A DNA stretch of 36,466 bases from UBA6814 sp040753075 (GCA_040753075.1 JBFMHA010000031.1:1-36466), one strand, 5' to 3'. Counted from the first letter of the stretch, positions 25,404 to 33,815 are shown. Made by a program: numbers and translations. The notes: generated by a model from the sequence alone, not told the origin.

Positions 25404-26642
25404 CTACCCCTCGCTGCGGCGCAGGGCCTGGACCGGGTCCAGGGAGGCGGCGTGACGCGCCGGGCGCAGGCCGAAGAGGGCGGCGACGGCCAGGGCCGAG
25501 GCCAGGGACAGGAGGAAGACCTTGGGGGAGAACTGGATCTCCAGCACGCCCAGGCGGGACAGGGCCTGGCCCAGGCCCATGCCCAGGCCCATGCCCAGCA
25601 GCGCGCCGGCGCAGGTGAGCATGGCGGCCTCCAGGAGGATCTGGGCGGTGATGGTCCAGTCGGCCGCGCCCAGGGCCTTGCGCAGGCCGATCTCCGTGGT
25701 GCGCTCGGCCACCGAGATGGAGAAGAGGTTGGCCAGCACGAACCCGCCCACCAGCATGGCCCCGGCCGCGGTGAGGCCCAGGAACGCCACCAGCCCGCCC
25801 CGCAGCATGGCCAGGAACTTGAGGACCTGGTCCGCGGTGAGGATGGTGAAGTCGTCGGGCTGGTCCGGCTCGATGCGGTGCAGGTGGCGCAACAGCGAGC
25901 GCAGGTTCTCCACGTGGGCGTCCATGAGCTCCGGGCTGTGGAGCTTGACCCGCAGGGCGCGGAAGTACTTGCGGTCCAGGTTGAACCGCTGGGCCAGGGT
26001 GGTGAGCGGGATGACCATGCGGTCGTCCACCTGGCCGCCGCCGCCGGACACCCCGCGGTAGGAGAGCCGGCCCACCACCTGCACCGGCAGGGAGCCCAGG
26101 AACACGACCTGGCCCACGGGCGACCGGTCGCCGAAGAGCTCCGCGGCCACGGTGTCGCCGATGAGCGCCACCTTGGACCCCCGCGCCACGTCCTCGGCCG
26201 TGAGGTCCCGGCCCTCGGACAGGGGCCAGTTCCACACCGTGGAGTAGCCCTCGGTGGTTCCCACCACCACCGGCAGGTCGTAGTTCCTGTCGCCGCGCCG
26301 GGCGACCACGTTGCCCTTGGCCCGCATGGGGACCGAGAGGTAGGCCCCGGGGATGGACTGGTCGATGGCGCGGGCGTCCTCCCAGGTCAGGGTCAGGGTG
26401 CGCTGGCCCACGGCCCGGTGCTCGATGTCCCCGCCCAGGATGAACACCGCGTCGTGGCCGAACATGTCCACGATCTCCAGGGCCTTGCGGTTGGCCCCGT
26501 CGATGGAGGTGATGATGACCGTGAGCGCGGCGATGCCCAGGGCCACGGCCAGGACCACGAAGGCCGAGCGCAGCCGGTAGGCCAGGACCGCGTCCAGGGC
26601 GAAGCCCGCCACCCGGGGGAGGAGGCGCAGGGCCCGCCGCAC
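25404..26642 (-). CDS. MacB/FtsX-family ABC transporter permease
   Basis: 412-residue inner-membrane permease. One TM near residues 25-46 is followed by a large periplasmic MacB-type core domain and three C-terminal TMs (about 285-308, 331-356, 372-391). The coupling-helix motif ERTTEIGLRKALGA at 313-326 and the ending DPVQALRRSEG are typical. GTG start at 26642, 3 bp after the ATPase stop, with GAGG ten bases upstream. With the adaptor and ATPase genes it forms a MacAB-like tripartite efflux set. LolCE-type roles are less likely because an HlyD adaptor is present. Substrate unknown. Confidence 0.9.
   Translation of the reverse strand: MRRALRLLPRVAGFALDAVLAYRLRSAFVVLAVALGIAALTVIITSIDGANRKALEIVDMFGHDAVFILGGDIEHRAVGQRTLTLTWEDARAIDQSIPGAYLSVPMRAKGNVVARRGDRNYDLPVVVGTTEGYSTVWNWPLSEGRDLTAEDVARGSKVALIGDTVAAELFGDRSPVGQVVFLGSLPVQVVGRLSYRGVSGGGGQVDDRMVIPLTTLAQRFNLDRKYFRALRVKLHSPELMDAHVENLRSLLRHLHRIEPDQPDDFTILTADQVLKFLAMLRGGLVAFLGLTAAGAMLVGGFVLANLFSISVAERTTEIGLRKALGAADWTITAQILLEAAMLTCAGALLGMGLGMGLGQALSRLGVLEIQFSPKVFLLSLASALAVAALFGLRPARHAASLDPVQALRRSEG
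25570..25598 (+). repeat. Tandem 12-bp repeat inside the permease gene
   Basis: CCCAGGCCCATG occurs twice in tandem (25570-25581, 25582-25593) followed by a partial third unit. On the coding strand it gives a Gly-Met-Gly-Leu repeat in the third membrane helix. In-frame unit changes would add or remove four residues, so it is a plausible slippage site. Confidence 0.7.
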
Positions 26643-26645
26643 GGC

Positions 26646-27407
26646 TCAGGCCTCAGCTGGGCCGGGGCCTGCGGAGCCGCCGTCCCCGCCGTCCCCGTCG
26701 CCGAGGATCCTCCCGTCCAGGATGCGGATGCGGCGCCGGGCGAAGGACGCGGTCTCCTCGTCGTGCGTCACCATGACGATGGACGCGCCCTGGCCGCAGA
26801 TGTCGGCCAGAAGCTGCATGATCTCCGCGCTGGTGGCCGAGTCGAGCTGGCCGGTGGGCTCGTCCGCGAAGATGACCGCCGGGCCGTTGATGAGCGCGCG
26901 GGCGATGGCCACCCGCTGCTGCTGGCCGCCCGAGAGCTGGGAGGGCTTGAAGGACGCCCGGTCGGCCAGGCCCACCCGGGCCAGCAGGGCGCGGGCCCGC
27001 TCCTCCAGGGCGCGGCGCGGCTCCGGGCCGTAGAGCCCGGGCAGCAGCACGTTCTCCAGCGCCGAGGCGTAGGGGATGAGGTAGAAGCTCTGGAACACGA
27101 AGCCGAAGCGCCGGTTGCGCAACGCCGAGAGCCGGTCGTCGTCGAACCCGGACACGTCCTCTCCCTCCAGCAGGTAGCGGCCCGCGCTGGGGCGCTCCAG
27201 CAGGCCCAGGATGTGCAGGAGCGTGGACTTGCCCGAGCCGGACGGACCCTGCAGGGCCACGAACTCGCCCCGGCCCACGCTGAGCGACACCCCGAGCAGC
27301 ACCGGGGTCTGCGCCCCGGCCTGGACGTAGGTCTTCTCCACCCGGTCCAGTTCGATGAGCGGGATGTCCGGCGCGGGGCGCGGCGGTGCGGCGGAGTGCG
27401 GCGGCAT
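26646..27407 (-). CDS. ABC transporter ATP-binding protein (MacB/LolD type)
   Basis: 253-residue ATPase driving the permease. Walker A GPSGSGKST has its Lys at 60, the signature is LSGGQQQR, Walker B is VIFADEP, and the H-loop is VMVTHD. The ATG at 27407 is chosen because GGGAG stands ten bases upstream and the conserved part (IELDRVEKTY) begins soon after; a TTG at 27485, just past the adaptor stop, would add 26 non-conserved residues without SD. The C-terminus has a Gly/Asp-rich tail. Confidence 0.93.
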   Translation of the reverse strand: MPPHSAAPPRPAPDIPLIELDRVEKTYVQAGAQTPVLLGVSLSVGRGEFVALQGPSGSGKSTLLHILGLLERPSAGRYLLEGEDVSGFDDDRLSALRNRRFGFVFQSFYLIPYASALENVLLPGLYGPEPRRALEERARALLARVGLADRASFKPSQLSGGQQQRVAIARALINGPAVIFADEPTGQLDSATSAEIMQLLADICGQGASIVMVTHDEETASFARRRIRILDGRILGDGDGGDGGSAGPGPAEA

Positions 27408-27492
27408 GGCGGAAGGCTCCCGGATGTCCCTTGCGCGGAAAGCGCCTGGCGGCTGCGTCCCGGCCTGCGAATTTCGATTTTTCAACAGTCAG

Positions 27493-28629
27493 CTAGTCCC
27501 TGCCGTTGGGCTTCTTCTTGGCCCCGGGCAGCACGAGCTGGGTGGCCACCTCGTCGCCCTCGGCCAGGCCCTCCAGCACCTCGGAGCGGGCCAGGCCGGC
27601 CAGGCCCAGCCTGGGCTTGACCTTCTCCGCCCGGCCCTCCCGCACCCGGTAGGCCACCTGCTCCCCGTCCACCCACTTGAGCGCGGCGTTGGGGAGGGAC
27701 AGGGCGTCCGGCTTCTCCTGCACCACGATGCGGCACAGGGTGGTCATCTCCGGCCGCAGGTCCCGGGCCTGGCCCTGGTCCAGGGCCACCAGGGCCTGGT
27801 AGTACACGATGTTGTCCCGGACCTCGGGCTGGGGATGGATGCGGCCGATGGTCCCGGCGAAGGTGCGGCCGGGGTAGGCGTCCACCGTGAACTCCACCCG
27901 CAGGCCCGGGGCCACCTGGCCCACGTCGGTCTCGTCCACGTAGATCCACATCTCCAGGCGGGAGGGGTCGAGCACGGTGATGAGGTTCACGGTCTGCAGG
28001 CCGGTGACCACGGTTTCGCCCTCCTGCACCGTGACCTGGCTGACCACCCCGGCGATGGGGCTCTGGATCACGGTGTGGGAGAGCTTGGTGCGGAAGACCG
28101 CGATGGAGGCCTCGGCCTCGGCCACCGCGGCCTGCTTGGCCGTCAGGGTGCGGGTCTGCACCGCGGCGTCGCGTTCGGCCTGGTCCAGGGCGTCGCGGGC
28201 CACCACGCCCCGGGCGAAGAGGTCCTGCTGCCGCGCCAGGTTCTCCCGGGCGTACTGGTCCTGGGCCCGGGCCACGGCCAGCTCGGCCCGGGCGCGGGCC
28301 AGGCCGGCCTCGGCCTGGGCGAGCTGGGCCGAGAGGTCGCGGTCGTCGATGCGGGCGATGACCTGGCCCCGCTCCACCGCGTCGCCCACCTTGACCGGCA
28401 TGGCCACCAGGCGGCCGGTGGCCTGGGCCCCGATCTTCACGATGGCCCCCACCTGGGCCTTGACGATGCCGGTGGAGTCCAGCTCCTTGCGCACGGCCCC
28501 GCGCTCCACCCTGGCCGTGGCCAGGATCTTGGGCTCGGCCGGGGCCTGGGCCGAGCGCCACCAGTAGAAGCCGCCCCCGGCCAGGCCGGCCAGGAGCAGC
28601 AGGATCACGAAGGTGCGGGGACGCAGCAT
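27493..28629 (-). CDS. MacA/HlyD-family periplasmic adaptor
   Basis: 378-residue membrane fusion protein linking the inner-membrane pump to an outer-membrane channel. Signal-anchor TM at about residues 7-24, biotinyl-lipoyl-like half-motifs (GRLVAMPVKVGDAVERGQVIARID and its partner SPIAGVVSQVTVQEGETV), an alpha-helical hairpin between them, and beta-barrel and membrane-proximal domains. ATG at 28629 is preferred to a GTG five codons earlier because GGAG lies nine bases before it. No TolC-like gene is in the window. Confidence 0.92.
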   Translation of the reverse strand: MLRPRTFVILLLLAGLAGGGFYWWRSAQAPAEPKILATARVERGAVRKELDSTGIVKAQVGAIVKIGAQATGRLVAMPVKVGDAVERGQVIARIDDRDLSAQLAQAEAGLARARAELAVARAQDQYARENLARQQDLFARGVVARDALDQAERDAAVQTRTLTAKQAAVAEAEASIAVFRTKLSHTVIQSPIAGVVSQVTVQEGETVVTGLQTVNLITVLDPSRLEMWIYVDETDVGQVAPGLRVEFTVDAYPGRTFAGTIGRIHPQPEVRDNIVYYQALVALDQGQARDLRPEMTTLCRIVVQEKPDALSLPNAALKWVDGEQVAYRVREGRAEKVKPRLGLAGLARSEVLEGLAEGDEVATQLVLPGAKKKPNGRD

Positions 28630-28763
28630 GGGTTTCGACTCCACTGTTCAGATCGCCGCAGGGTGCGCGCGGGAAAACGCAACGCCTCGGGAGGATTGAA
28701 CAGATTTCCCGGCGGAAGGCAACCCGCCGCCGGAGGCCCCAGGGCGCCTGTCGGGGAGGTCCG

Positions 28764-30509
28764 CTACCGTCGCCCGGCCATGCCCAGGATGGCCGCGGTG
28801 TAGCGGGCCCGCACGTCGGCCAGGAAGGCCGGGTCCATGCGGCCCTTCCAGGTCTCCACCTCCATGAACCGTTTGGGGATGCGCACCCGTTCCGGCGCGA
28901 ACCCGGTGTCGAACTTGAGCCTCCAGCGCTCGGACTGGACCTGGCCCGACAGCGCGTCCAGGTTGTCCGCGGCCGCGCCGTGGCCCAGGGTGCGCAGGGC
29001 CTCCTGCACCAGCTCCGGGGTGTAGACCGCGCGGGAGAACAGGCAGGCCACCTGGCAGGTGGCCATGACCCGCTGCCGCTCGTCCTTGACCAGGAAGTCC
29101 ACGGCCTTGGCCGCGTCCTTGTCCTTGGCCTTCTGGTCGTAGGAATAGCCGCCCGCGTCCAGGTGGGAGTGGCGGAAGCCCAGGGCCTCGGCCACGAAGA
29201 AGACCTCGCCCGTGGCGTAGCCCGCCATCTCCTGGCCGAGCACGCAGGCGAAGTCCGCGCCGCCGTAGGCGTCGCCGGCCTTGAGCGCGCCCGAGCCCAG
29301 GATGCGCCAGAACTCGTTGCTGCGCTGGCCCAGGTGGACCATGCCCTGCCGGAAGCCCGCCGCGTCGCCGAAGGCCAGGGGGAGCAGGGTCTGCTGCTCC
29401 GTGACCACGCCCTTCTGCAGGGCCTCGACGGCCCAGGCCAGGGCCACGCCCGCGCTCATCACGTCCAGGCCCTGGCGCTCGCACTCGTCCATGACCGCCA
29501 GCACGTCCGAGGCCTGGGTCAGGCCCAGCATGGAGCCGCAGGAGAACAGCGGCTCGTAGTCGTAGGCCACCTGGCGGTAGAGGTAGTCGTGCTTGGCCGC
29601 GAACATCTCGCGCAGGAGCCCGATGTGGATGCAGCCCACCGGGCAGCCGGAGCAGGCGGTCTTGCGCAGGAGCAGCTGCTGGGCGAAGCGCTCGCCCGAG
29701 ATGCCCTCCACCCCGGGGTCGCTGGTCTGCTGCAGGTTGCGCCAGGGCAGCGCGTTGATGGCGTTGAGCACCAGCAGGTTCTCGGGCGTGCCGAGGTTGT
29801 GGTACTTGTCCATCATGTCCGTGGTGGTGAGCTTCTCGAAGATGCCCTTGAAGAGCCTGGGGTATTCCTTGCCCTCGGGGATGGGCTGGGGCGAGTCGCC
29901 CAGCACCACCACCGCCTTGAGCCGCTTGGCCCCCAGGGCCGCGCCGCCGCCCAGGCGGCCGAAGTGGCGGTAGGTGTCCACGTTGATGCAGGCGGTCTCC
30001 ACCAGGTTCTCGCCCGCCGGGCCGATGCGCAGGGTGCTGCGGTGGCCCGAGGCCCCGTGCCCGAACCGGCGCAGGTGCTTGCCCACGGACAGGGCGTCGA
30101 CGCCGGCCAGGTAGTGCACGTCGTGCAGCTCCATGTGCCGGCCGCCCACCACCAGCACCGAGAGATCCTTGGCCCGCCCCGTGATGACCAGGGCGTGGTA
30201 TCCGGCCATGCGCAGGGACAGGGCCAGCCGGCCGCCGGCGTGGCTCTCGGCGTACTCGCCGGTGTAGGGCGAGCGGAAGGCGCACACGACCTTGCTCATG
30301 AGCGGGAAGTACCCGGTGAGCGGACCGATCGCGAAGATCACCGGCTGGGCCGGGTGGAACGGGGGCTCGTCGGGCAGGCCGTATTCCCGGTACAGGGCCG
30401 CGGCCAGGCCCGATCCGCCCAGGCTCTCCCCGGGAGACGAGAACTGCCGACGCACGCCGCGGCCGGTCTGCAGGTCGTAGTGCAGGATGGTGAAGGGCTG
30501 GCCGTTCAT
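28764..30509 (-). CDS. Aldehyde:ferredoxin oxidoreductase family protein (tungsto/molybdopterin)
   Basis: 581-residue enzyme of the AOR family, which oxidises aldehydes to acids (or the reverse) with a bis-pyranopterin tungsten or molybdenum centre and one [4Fe-4S] cluster. The cluster cysteines are C286-x2-C289-x3-C293 (CSGCPVGC) and C489, matching Pyrococcus AOR 288/291/295/494. The N-terminal AOR domain has SGLAAAL, GPLTGYFP and GRLGGGAALGAKRLKA. Strong SD AAGGAGGAG. Its ATG overlaps the stop of the ferredoxin gene by 4 bp, so the two are made together. The physiological aldehyde cannot be told. Confidence 0.93.
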   Translation of the reverse strand: MNGQPFTILHYDLQTGRGVRRQFSSPGESLGGSGLAAALYREYGLPDEPPFHPAQPVIFAIGPLTGYFPLMSKVVCAFRSPYTGEYAESHAGGRLALSLRMAGYHALVITGRAKDLSVLVVGGRHMELHDVHYLAGVDALSVGKHLRRFGHGASGHRSTLRIGPAGENLVETACINVDTYRHFGRLGGGAALGAKRLKAVVVLGDSPQPIPEGKEYPRLFKGIFEKLTTTDMMDKYHNLGTPENLLVLNAINALPWRNLQQTSDPGVEGISGERFAQQLLLRKTACSGCPVGCIHIGLLREMFAAKHDYLYRQVAYDYEPLFSCGSMLGLTQASDVLAVMDECERQGLDVMSAGVALAWAVEALQKGVVTEQQTLLPLAFGDAAGFRQGMVHLGQRSNEFWRILGSGALKAGDAYGGADFACVLGQEMAGYATGEVFFVAEALGFRHSHLDAGGYSYDQKAKDKDAAKAVDFLVKDERQRVMATCQVACLFSRAVYTPELVQEALRTLGHGAAADNLDALSGQVQSERWRLKFDTGFAPERVRIPKRFMEVETWKGRMDPAFLADVRARYTAAILGMAGRR

Positions 30510-31018
30510 GCGCGCTCCTCCTTTCCCGCGGAGGGCTTCGCGCCCGCTGAGGGCTGCGCGTCCGCGGAGGACGCCGCGGGGTCGGAGTATTCGGGCAGCG
30601 TCGGGAGCCGGCGCTCGGGCAGGTCGTTCAGGGCCAGGCAGTGGTGCGGGCAGAAGGCCACGCAGCGGCCGCAGTGCAGGCACACGTAAGGGGAGTTGTC
30701 CTCCCGGGAGAGGTGGACGGCGTCCACCGGGCAGGCCCGGGCGCACTCGCCGCAGCGGATGCACAGGGCGCGGTCCACCTTGACCCCGCCGCCCTTGCGC
30801 TGGGTGAAGGCCCCGGTGGGGCAGGCCAGGGCGCAGGGCGCGGGGTCGCAGGCCACGCAGAGCTGGACCTCGAACCCGGTGCTCATGCCGCCGGAGGACT
30901 TGATGCGGATGCCCGACAGGTCCCAGGACAGGACCTTGTGCACCAGCCGGGCGCAGGCCAGGGAACAGGAGTGGCAGCCGATGCACCGCTCCATGTGCAC
31001 GGCCTGGAGGATCTTCAT
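30506..31018 (-). CDS. Ferredoxin-like protein with four [4Fe-4S] cluster motifs
   Basis: 170-residue electron-transfer protein with sixteen cluster cysteines: C12-15-18-22, C54-57-62-66, C86-89-92-96 and C113-116-119-123. This DmsB/HydN-type arrangement often serves AOR or molybdoenzymes. ATG at 31018 (MKILQAV) has GGAG six bases upstream. No Tat signal, so it is cytoplasmic. After residue 140 the tail is low-complexity (SSADAQPSAGAKPSAGKE). It is the presumed electron acceptor of the AOR protein. It starts 40 bp after the phosphomannomutase stop. Confidence 0.93.
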   Translation of the reverse strand: MKILQAVHMERCIGCHSCSLACARLVHKVLSWDLSGIRIKSSGGMSTGFEVQLCVACDPAPCALACPTGAFTQRKGGGVKVDRALCIRCGECARACPVDAVHLSREDNSPYVCLHCGRCVAFCPHHCLALNDLPERRLPTLPEYSDPAASSADAQPSAGAKPSAGKEERA

Positions 31019-31058
31019 GAGGCGCTCCGTGGGGGACGTTTTCGGTCTGATGGCGTTT

Positions 31059-32465
31059 CTACCGTGCTTCCGCGCCGCTGTCACTCTCCGGCGAGAGCCC
31101 GTCCACGATGCGGGCCAGGGGCTCCTCCACCAGGCGGCGGATCTCGGCCAGGCGCGCCTGGCTCTCGGCCTCGAAGCGCAGGGTCAGGGCGCTCTGGGTG
31201 TTGGAGGCGCGCACCAGGGCCCAGCCGTCGCCGAAGTCGATGCGCGCGCCGTCGGTCTCGTCGATCGAATCCGGAGCGTACCGGCCGCGGCAGTGCTCCA
31301 GGAAACGCTGCACCGCCTGGAACTTGACCCCGGCCGGGACCTCGGAGCGGATCTCCGGGGTGCAGACCGTGTCCGGCCAGCCGGCCAGCAGGCCCGAGAG
31401 CGGGGTCCCGGGCGCGCGGGACAGGATCTCGGCCAGGCGCAGGGCCGCGTAGAGCGCGTCGTCCCAGCCGAAGAAGCGGTCGTTGAAGAACATGTGGCCG
31501 CTCATCTCGCCGGCCATGAGCGCGCCGGTGTCGTGCAGGGCCTGCTTCATGGGGCTGTGCCCGGTGCGGGCCATGAGGGGCCGGCCGCCGTGCGCCGCGA
31601 TGTCCCGGAACAGCAGGTGCGAGCACTTCACGTCGCCGATGACCATGCCGCCCGGAACGCGCGAGAGCGCCTCCCGGGCGTAGAGGGCCAGGAGCCTGTC
31701 GCCGTAGACCATGCGGCCGGCCTCGTCCACCACGCCGATGCGGTCGCCGTCGCCGTCCAGGCCGATGCCGCAGGCCGCGCCCTCGGCCCGGACCCGCTCG
31801 GCCAGGGCCAGGGCGTTCTTCTCGATCACCGGGTCCGGGTGGTGGTTGGGGAAGTCGCCGTCGGGCTCGCAGAAGAGCGGGACCACCTCGGCCCCGGCCG
31901 CCCGCAGGAGCGCCGCGCAGGTCTCGCCGCCCGCGCCGTTGCCGCCGTCCACCACCACCTTCACCGGATGGTCCAGGCGCACCAGGCCGGCCAGCTCCTC
32001 CACGTAGGACGGGGTCACGTCGTGGGCGGACCACACCCCGCGGCCCGCGGGGAAGTCCCCGGCCTGCATGATGCGGAGCACCTCGCGCACCTGGTCGTCC
32101 TGGATGGTGCCCGCGCCGGCCCAGACCTTGAAGCCGTTGTACTGGGGCGGGTTGTGCGAGGCCGTGACCATGACCCCGGCGGCCAGGCCCAGCCGCCGCA
32201 CCCCGTAGTAGTGCACCGGGGTGGGGACCATGCCCAGGTCCACCACGTCGCAGCCCGTGGCGCACAGCCCGGCGGCCAGCGCCTCGGCGTACCCCGGCGA
32301 GCTGTGCCGGCAGTCGCGGCCCACGGCCGCGGCGGCGTAGCCGCGCGAGGCGAAATACGCGCCCAGGGCGCGGCCCAAGACCTCCACCCACTCCGGGTCG
32401 AAGTCCCGGTCCACCCGCCCCCGGATGTCGTAGGCGCGGAACACGTCGGGATTGATCGGCTTCAT
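31059..32465 (-). CDS. Phosphomannomutase/phosphoglucomutase
   Basis: 468-residue alpha-D-phosphohexomutase supplying mannose-1-P or glucose-1-P for surface polysaccharides. Catalytic Ser103 is in TASHNPPQYNGFK; the Mg site DGDGDR spans 237-242; sugar-binding GEMSGHMFF and phosphate-binding RASNTQSALTLR are present. The AlgC/ManB-like length and start (INPDVFRAYDIRG) fit. ATG at 32465 has GGGAG four bases upstream, and a hairpin lies just before that. A degenerate second copy of this 5' end lies 1.47 kb away beyond the ATPase gene. Sugar specificity is not decided. Confidence 0.94.
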   Translation of the reverse strand: MKPINPDVFRAYDIRGRVDRDFDPEWVEVLGRALGAYFASRGYAAAAVGRDCRHSSPGYAEALAAGLCATGCDVVDLGMVPTPVHYYGVRRLGLAAGVMVTASHNPPQYNGFKVWAGAGTIQDDQVREVLRIMQAGDFPAGRGVWSAHDVTPSYVEELAGLVRLDHPVKVVVDGGNGAGGETCAALLRAAGAEVVPLFCEPDGDFPNHHPDPVIEKNALALAERVRAEGAACGIGLDGDGDRIGVVDEAGRMVYGDRLLALYAREALSRVPGGMVIGDVKCSHLLFRDIAAHGGRPLMARTGHSPMKQALHDTGALMAGEMSGHMFFNDRFFGWDDALYAALRLAEILSRAPGTPLSGLLAGWPDTVCTPEIRSEVPAGVKFQAVQRFLEHCRGRYAPDSIDETDGARIDFGDGWALVRASNTQSALTLRFEAESQARLAEIRRLVEEPLARIVDGLSPESDSGAEAR

Positions 32466-32566
32466 TATCTCCCAACCCTGCCGCATGACTGCCGGAATCC
32501 CGGCGCGGCAGGGTTTCCCTCTACTAGGAGGACGGAGGGAAGGCAAGGGAGGGGAGAGGGCGACAC
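32374..32566. repeat. Direct repeat copy A (5' end and leader of the mutase gene)
   Basis: About 190 bp comprising the first ~30 codons of the mutase gene plus ~100 bp of its leader. It matches 33844-34034 in the same orientation, roughly 80-90% by eye, with near-identical blocks around 32380-32410, 32431-32454 and 32487-32513. Confidence 0.85.
32476..32513 (-). promoter_or_regulatory. Hairpin immediately upstream of the mutase ribosome-binding site
   Basis: A perfect 9-bp stem (32476-32484 with 32505-32513) contains an inner 5-bp stem (32491-32495 with 32500-32504) capped by a 4-nt loop; the outer stem ends about 5 nt from the SD. It is partly retained in repeat copy B, with a substitution in the inner stem. 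It could influence translation or mRNA stability of the mutase. Confidence 0.45.
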
Positions 32567-32622
32567 CGCCCGGATTATGTTTCCGTTATCCGGCCGGGGC
32601 GCCGGCAAAAGCAGGCAGGGCG

Positions 32623-33750
32623 TCAGCGCGCCGCCTTGGCCCGCAGCCACATGGCGAACACCGGGTCCACCACCCGCCAGACGCCCTTGGGGGATTCCTC
32701 GATAAGGTCTTCCTCCTTGAGCTTCTTTCTGCCGGTCTGGATGGTGCCCACGGCCAGCCCGGCCTGTTCCGCAAACTCCCGGGAGAACATCTCGCCCGGA
32801 TGCTCGGCCAGGGTGCGGAGGATGCGGGCCTGGGCCGGGGTGTACTTGTCGAGCATGGCCTCGAACCCGTACCGTTCCTGGTCCAGCATCCGGGCCACGG
32901 CCCGGGGCAGGAGGTCCGGGGCGACCTCCCTTTCGGCAAGGGCGAACAGCTCCCCGGCCAGGAGCTGCGCATAATACGGATGCTGCAGCACGGTTTCGGA
33001 AACGGCCGCGCAGACCTCCGCCGGGCAGGGCTTGCCCTCCTGAGCGAAGAGCCCGGCCAGGAAGGCCGCGAGCTCGGCATGGGGCAGCGGGCCGAGCCCC
33101 AGCATGCGCGCGGACTGGAAGAAGGGCCGCCTGCGGTCGTTGAACATGGCCAGGAGCATGCCCCGCCGGCTGCCCAGGAAGAAGTAGGACACCTGGCGCT
33201 GGGTTTGGATCTGCCCGCGCATGATGCCCTCGATCTTGGCCGAATCGCCGAGCCGGCAGACCTCCTGGAACTCATCCAGGGCCACGTTGACCCGCTGGCC
33301 GGTGCGGGCGGCGAACTCGCCGAGTTCGGCCAGGACCCTGCCGAGCAGGTCCAGGGGGTCTTCCCGGGCCATCTCCACGGTCAGGTCGAAGCCGTCTCCG
33401 GCCGGCTTGAACACCGGCCGGAAGGACGTGAAGTGCCTGAGCAGGCGCTTGCCCTTGCCCAGCAGGGACTCCCGGGCGTGCAGCGCAGCCAGCGCGGCGC
33501 GGGCTATCTTGGCCGCCGCATCCAGGGCCGAGTCCACGGCGAACAGGTCCACGTAGACCGGCAGGATGCCGCGCCCAGCCAACTGGTGCTGCACCCGGAA
33601 CACCAGCGAGGTCTTGCCGTAGCGCCGCGGCGAGAACAGGACCGCGTTGGCCCCGGCCTCGGCATGGCCGAGCAGTTCGGCCATCTCCTCCTGCCGGTCG
33701 CAGAACGGGGCGTCCGGGGGCAGGGTCTTGGTCAGGAAGGGATTGGACAC
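32623..33750 (-). CDS. STAND/archaeal-type AAA ATPase with C-terminal winged helix
   Basis: 375-residue P-loop ATPase of the ATPase_2 (archaeal ATPase, MNS clade) kind. Walker A is SPRRYGKTSL with Lys46, Walker B is VALDEFQEV with Asp159-Glu160, followed by a sensor-like FFLGSRRGML. A C-terminal winged helix-turn-helix (about 305-365, ILRTLAEHPGEMFSREFAEQ...) may bind DNA. GTG start at 33750 with AGGAGG five bases upstream. Such genes are sporadically distributed and often mobile; function unknown. It sits between an intact mutase gene and a duplicate of that gene's 5' end, with an AT-rich operator-like region upstream. Confidence 0.88.
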   Translation of the reverse strand: MSNPFLTKTLPPDAPFCDRQEEMAELLGHAEAGANAVLFSPRRYGKTSLVFRVQHQLAGRGILPVYVDLFAVDSALDAAAKIARAALAALHARESLLGKGKRLLRHFTSFRPVFKPAGDGFDLTVEMAREDPLDLLGRVLAELGEFAARTGQRVNVALDEFQEVCRLGDSAKIEGIMRGQIQTQRQVSYFFLGSRRGMLLAMFNDRRRPFFQSARMLGLGPLPHAELAAFLAGLFAQEGKPCPAEVCAAVSETVLQHPYYAQLLAGELFALAEREVAPDLLPRAVARMLDQERYGFEAMLDKYTPAQARILRTLAEHPGEMFSREFAEQAGLAVGTIQTGRKKLKEEDLIEESPKGVWRVVDPVFAMWLRAKAAR

Positions 33751-33762
33751 GGGGCCTCCTGG

Positions 33763-33809
33763 ATTATGCGACGCACATTATGCATGTAACATAATGCAAT
33801 CTACATAAT
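33763..33809. promoter_or_regulatory. Symmetric array of four ATTATG half-sites upstream of the ATPase gene
   Basis: ATTATG at 33763-33768 and 33777-33782 is mirrored by CATAAT at 33790-33795 and 33804-33809. Neighbours within each pair are 14 bp apart and all four are exactly symmetric about position 33786, giving two nested dyads. The region is only about 37% GC (33761-33811). It overlaps the candidate -10 and spacer of the ATPase promoter, as a repressor operator would. Confidence 0.65.
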
Positions 33810-33815
33810 GGTCAA
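33788..33815 (-). promoter_or_regulatory. Candidate promoter of the ATPase gene
   Basis: On the minus strand TTGACC (-35, 33810-33815, 5 of 6), a 16-bp spacer and TATGTT (-10, 33788-33793, 4 of 6). The -10 lies at the centre of the four-half-site dyad array. Confidence 0.45.

Noticed and set aside
28709..28733. CCGGCGG/CCGCCGG hairpin between the AOR gene and the adaptor gene
   Set aside because: Seven-bp stem with an 11-nt loop and no T-run on either strand; in DNA this GC-rich such repeats arise by chance.
32570..32593. CCGGAT/ATCCGG inverted repeat after the ATPase gene as a terminator or transposon end
   Set aside because: Only 6-bp arms with a 12-nt spacer, no T-run and no matching inverted end on the other side; only the short GGATTATG direct repeat is shared.
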